A stretch of DNA of 64,000 bases from Omphiscola glabra (lineage: Eukaryota; Mollusca; Gastropoda; Lymnaeidae), in contig OZ024808.1 in the NCBI GenBank assembly GCA_964017045.1, positions 25,389,896 to 25,453,895 of the forward strand. The letters are read 5' to 3'. Made by a program: the position numbers and the translations under genes. How positions within the stretch are numbered: position 1 is the stretch's first letter; every line of letters begins with the position of its first letter. Below the pieces are notes generated by a model. It worked only from the letters and a program-made list of their open reading frames with translations, made no database searches and was not told where the DNA came from. Positions 38,301 through 44,300 of this stretch are shown piece by piece.

Positions 38301-41300
38301 TTAATGCTGTAATATTTGTGACCAGTGTTTGCTTGTTGCCTATAGAATCTAGATGATACCTAGATGTATGGTGTTTATACATATATCACATGCGAATGTT
38401 TATTTCAATTTGCCTTACAGATAGTTCCAGATTGTAACTTTCAGATCATAACTTTCAGAAAATAAATTTCAGATTTTTACTGGTATAATGCCACGTCAAA
38501 ACTCCAAGCACACAATGTGTCAATGCTAGCAGAAAGTATATTAAAATGAAAAGAATTGAAGCAGAAATTTCAATTTAACAAAGAAACAAGTTGTTCATTC
38601 AAATCTGTATTTTAACCAATAATTCTTTTTAAATGCTTATTTCACTGAAACTTGTTATGCCAGAGACCAATCTTTTGCCATGCTAAATTTACTTTTGTGC
38701 TGTGGTTCTGTTTGCCTCATAAAAATTGCAGTTGTATTCTTGTAGGAATGTTTGGATTGTGTGTTTAATTAACAACTATGTTATACCTTATTGGTTTTTT
38801 AATAGTTTTTATATTAAAATTAAGGAAATTACATTTTTAACAAATTAATCCATAAACTTAAGTTATAAGTTATATTTTTTTGCCTTCCAGCTATGTTGGA
38901 TACATGTATGTTTGTTGAGTGTTAATTATCTTGTTATATTTCCTTCATTACTCTACATTTACTATTTATGAATATATATGTGTCAGTATTTGCCACAGAC
39001 GACTCTAATTCTTGCATTTCATTTTTACAGTTATAAATACTGACACAGAGAATGCTGACCCTGTTAATGCTTATAGGTTAGTATGTGGTGTGAATTTTTT
39101 TTTATTTTTTTTTTCAAAATTGATATCTTGAACCATTGAAATTGTTTTCTGAAAACTGGTTTGAAAATTTGGATATATTTCAGTAAAAATATAATCTTCT
39201 TTTACTTTAATGATTAATGAAAATATCTATTGATTGAAGATTCAAAAAAATAAAATCGTTAACATTTGGGGGTGGGGGTGGTGTATTATTAGTTAGGTAT
39301 TATTAGCAATTCTTAGTACAAATGTTTTTAAAAAAAATACATTTCTTGTTTATCTTGAGTTTTAAACTTAGAAAGCAAATGAGTATATAATTTAAACCAA
39401 TCACTTTTCACCAATTTCATCAACCCTACCTAGACCTATGTTTACTTGATATAATAATATTTTAGGGACTGGGTTCAGTGTGAAGCACATAGTTATCTTG
39501 AGACAATTAATTATTAATAAGAATTCTCTAGTTAGCACATTTTATGTAGGTATAATATTGTTCCACATTTTTTTATTATTTCTTTTCAGGCCTCTGGAGT
39601 CGGCTTTGTCAACCCCTTTCACCCCATCCGTTGTCGTCACAGATTATTCCAGTATCAAGTCACCCCATGTCACAGAATCACAATCAGCCCCAGCCATTCT
39701 TACCAATCAGTCATCCCATCATGGCACCTTCAGTGACAGTATGGCAGTGAGCAGCAGTAGTAGCAGTAAAAATTACAACAACAATAATAACCAGGAAAAT
39801 CCAGAACAGGTAGATTTTGTTTGGGGTAAATGGGGGGGGGGGTGTTATTTAACAGAAAAATAACAGCATATATTGGAGAGGCTTGAGCCAAAAGGTGTGA
39901 AAAAAAAAGATAAACAGGGCATGATGCACAGATGAATTTCAAACATTCTTTGCATTCTCATAACTATCACATTGCCTTATTCTTCTTCTTCTTTGTCTTT
40001 TCATCTCCCAATCACATGGCCTAAGGTCAGCAAATGATACTTTGGGCGACCAGCCTATCTGCTAAGGAAATACTTTTGGGAGCTGCAGGCAAGGAGAGAT
40101 TGTTTAAATGTCATTGGGAGAGATTGTTTAAATGTCATTGAGAGAGATTGTTTAAATGTCGTTGGGAGAGATTGTTTAAATGTCGTTGGGAGAGATTGTT
40201 TAAATGTCATTGGGAGAGATTGTTTAAATGTCATTGGGAGAGATTGTTTAAATGTCGTTGGGAGAGATTGTTTAAATGTCATTGGGAGAGATTGTTTAAA
40301 TGTCATTGGGAGAGATTGTTTAAATGTCATTGGGAGAGATTGTTTAAATGTCATTGGGAGAGATTGTTTAAATGACATTGGGAGAGATTGTTTAAATGAC
40401 ATTGGGAGAGATTGTTTAAATGTCATTGGGAGAGATTGTTTAAATGTCATTGGGAGAGATTGTTTAAATGACATTGGGAGAGATTGTTTAAATGACATTG
40501 GGAGAGATTGTTTAAATGACATTGGGAGAGATTGTTTAAATGATGTTGGGAGAGATTGTTTAAATGTCATTGGGAGAGATTGTTTAAATGTCATTGGGAG
40601 AGATTGTTTAAATGTCTTTGGGAGAGATTGTTGAAATGTCGTTATAGGTTATTGAAAAAGGTTACTTCTCCTTCAAAGAGCTACATGTGTCTCCAAAACC
40701 ATGAGATTGCCTGACCTATATAACCTATACCGGTATATAGAAGGCCTTTAGGAGACCTTATGTAGAGGAGACCTTATATAGAGGAGACCTTACATAGAGG
40801 AGACCTTACATAGAGGAGACCTTACATAGAGGAGACCATACATAGAGGAGACCTTACATAGAGGAGACCTTACATAGAGGAGACCTTACATAGAGGAGAC
40901 CTTACATAGAGGAGACCTTACATAGAGGAGACCTTACATAGCGGAGACCTTACATAGAGGAGACCTTACATAGAGGAGACCTTACATAGAGGAGACCTTA
41001 CATAGAGGAGACCTTACATAGCGGAGACCTTACATAGCGGAGACCTTACATAGAGGAGACCTTACATAGAGGAGACCTTACATAGAGGAGACCTTACATA
41101 GAGGAGACCTTACATAGAGGAGACCTTACATAGAGGAGACCTTACATAGAGGAGACCTTACATAGAGGAGACCTTACATAGAGGAGACCTTACATAGCTT
41201 TTATGTATTGTCATTTTCATCATAATATAAAATTGATCAGCATACTTTTGTTTCTTTGATTTCATTTGCTTTGAATTCAGTTCATAGAATCTAACGAATC

Positions 41301-44300
41301 ACAAACACAAAGAATTTAGTTCTTCCCTCACTCAACAAATGAATGAGACATCTGTTTAAAAAAATGGTACATAAAATTTCAGTGAACAAATCTAGTATAA
41401 AAGATCGTATCACGAGTGTCGCAATCCATGTACGATTGGTTCATTTCTTCAAATTCTTTTACACGCTCATATTTCATAATCACACCAAATGGAACACAAG
41501 TCACGATTCCAATAGCAACGTAAACTTAAGTCCAGAAAGATATATCAAGGTTCTCAATGAATCAAACACATGTGTAACACTATAAATAGAAGAATACAGC
41601 ACAACATTCATCCACAAAGCTCTCTCGCTAACTGCCAAACAAATAGCAGCACACCAAAGACAGACTATAGACACTACTTCAGGCTACAATAAAAAATATG
41701 TCATGATACCACGATAGTCACAAGCCCAAAGGCAGGAAAAGCTTTCATTAACTAAACTAACACACAAGACACACCACGTACAATAAAACACAGCCTTCAG
41801 TGCACAGCAATTACTAGTGAATACCCATACTCGACAAAACACCCAATAGATTGAAGTGGTCTTAGACTAGCCCTGTATTTAACAGAAGTGGTCTTAGACT
41901 AGCTCTGTATGTAACAGAAGTGGTCTTAGACTAGCTCTGTATGTAACAGAAATGGTCTTAGACTTGCTCTGTATGTAACAGAAGTGGTCCTAGACTTGCT
42001 CTGTATGTAACAGAAGTGGTCCTAGACTTGCTCTGTATGTAACAGAAGTGGTCTTAGACTTGCTCTGTACCTGCATGTCACTTTTCAAGCACAGTAACTT
42101 TTTTGACTACTTCACATATGCATGGTTAAAATATGTATCCTTGTATATAAAAAATATATGTTTATATATGCAAAAAAAATACAGGTAGCCAGCAAAACTC
42201 TTACCATTCCTAAAATTTCTGTATCCAATGCTTACACAAAGCTTGAGGATGAATCATACGCTTCAGCTGCACAAGGTGAGACACACACTCGTTTGTTTAT
42301 TTGAGTTGAAATAATTAAAATGATGAATTTTTATATCATGTTGGGGACTTCTGTCAATGAATGGTTACATGTTGTAGTGGTACCACTGTCAGTGGATTGT
42401 TACATGTTGTAGTGGTACAACTGTCAGTGGATTGTTACATGTTGTGGTGGTACCACTGTCAGTGGATTGTTACATGTTGTAGTGGTACCACTGTCAGTGG
42501 ATTGTTACATGTTGTAGTGGTACAACTGTCAGTGAATAGTCACATGTTGTAGTGGTACCACTGTCAGTGGATTGTTACATGTTGTAGTGGTTCAACTGTC
42601 AGTGAATAGTCACATGTTGTAGTGGTACCACTGTCAGTGGATTGTTACATGTTGTAGTGGTACCATTGTCAGTGGATTGTTACATGTTGTGGTGGTACCA
42701 CTGTCAGTGGATTGTTACTTGTTGTGGGGGTACCACTGTCAGTGGATTGTCACATGTTGTGGTGGTACCACTGTCAGTGGATTGTCACATGTTGTGGTGG
42801 TACCACTGTCAGTGGATTGTCACATGTTGTGGTGGTACCATTGTCAGTGGATTGCTAAATGTTGTAGTGGTACACTGTCAGTGGATTGCTACATGTTTAA
42901 ACCCTGACTTGTACTGTAGAGATCTTTGTTGTCAGGAATCACTTCTTAGAGCTACCTTTACGACCACAACTTTTCAGAATGTAAACACAAATGCTACCCT
43001 CTAGCAAACACCAAGTTTAATGTTATAATTTATTTTATGTTTTCTGTGGCTACAGTTTAAGTTGTATTGTGAGTATTATAAGTACCAAGATCAACATTGT
43101 GGACTTCAATGAAATAAATTGCACATCTCAAAGACTCACCGGTTAAGAAATTATTCTATCTGTATATAAATGATCATCTTAAAATGTGTACACTGCTTTT
43201 ATTTACATATTATAAATATAGGTCATGCGTCATAGGTCATGCGTCTGCACCACATGTCTTCATTTAAGTTATGACAATATTCAAGCCGAGACTTATGTAA
43301 TAAGATATCAAAGTTTCTCTTATTCAGAGATCATGTAACAATAAAAGCGGGAGTCAGTGTATTTGAGGATACATTAATCGGCTATTCATCATGTGATGCA
43401 TTGAATTTCAGTGGTTCTCACACTTTGCAGTTATTTTTCTGTATGTTAAAATAATTGCCAACCTGGCCACCCATGAGAATAGCCTAAACATGAGATATCA
43501 TTCTAACTTGCGGGTCCTGATTAAAATAATGACCAACCTGGCCACCCATGAGAATAGCCTAAACATGAGATATCATTCTAACTTGGGGGTCCTGATTAAA
43601 ACAAATTTTGAACCACTGGGTATTATGAGACTAAATAAATTCCTTGTAACCATCTGCCATTTTCTTGCTGGCTTTTTGTTCAGTAACATTTCATATTCCA
43701 CTTTAAGATTTTACCAATTAAGTTTCCAAGAGAAAACAAAAAAGAAATCATCAAATTCAATAGGAAACTTATCTTCATCACAATGTCTCACATTGCAATC
43801 CACCAGACATCTGACATGTATTGCACTTGCCAACACCATAGACCCACATGCTGACCCTCAAACAGACCCAAATACTAACCCACATAATTACCCACATACA
43901 TACCCACATAGTGACTCACATACTGACCCTTATACTAACCCACTCACAGACCCACATACTAACCTTTATACAGACACACATACAGATCCTCAAACTGACC
44001 CACATACAGACCCACATATTCACTCTCATATAGACCCACATACAGACTCACATACTGACTGACATACAGACCCACTTACTGACCCATATACAGATCCAAA
44101 TGCTTACCCACATATTCCCCCACATACTGACCCACATACTGACCCTCATACTGACCCACATACTGACCTCATTCATCACACAAGAGCTTCATTATCCCCA
44201 GCTTATTATTATACACAATAAATTTAAAAGAATGTCTCAGCAGGATGCCTTCTTCAGCAGACAATAGCAAACAAGAGTAAACAATAATTTGTTTTCACTT

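Noticed and set aside
37134..39076. Splicing the 37134 exon directly to exon 26
   Set aside because: The phase-0 end of the 41-nt exon followed by TTATAA of exon 26 gives a stop at once, so the two cannot be consecutive coding exons.
40055..40594. 179-codon minus-strand frame with FKQSLPMT repeats
   Set aside because: It is a 24-bp minisatellite inside intron 27 of the receptor gene, with no splice or start support.
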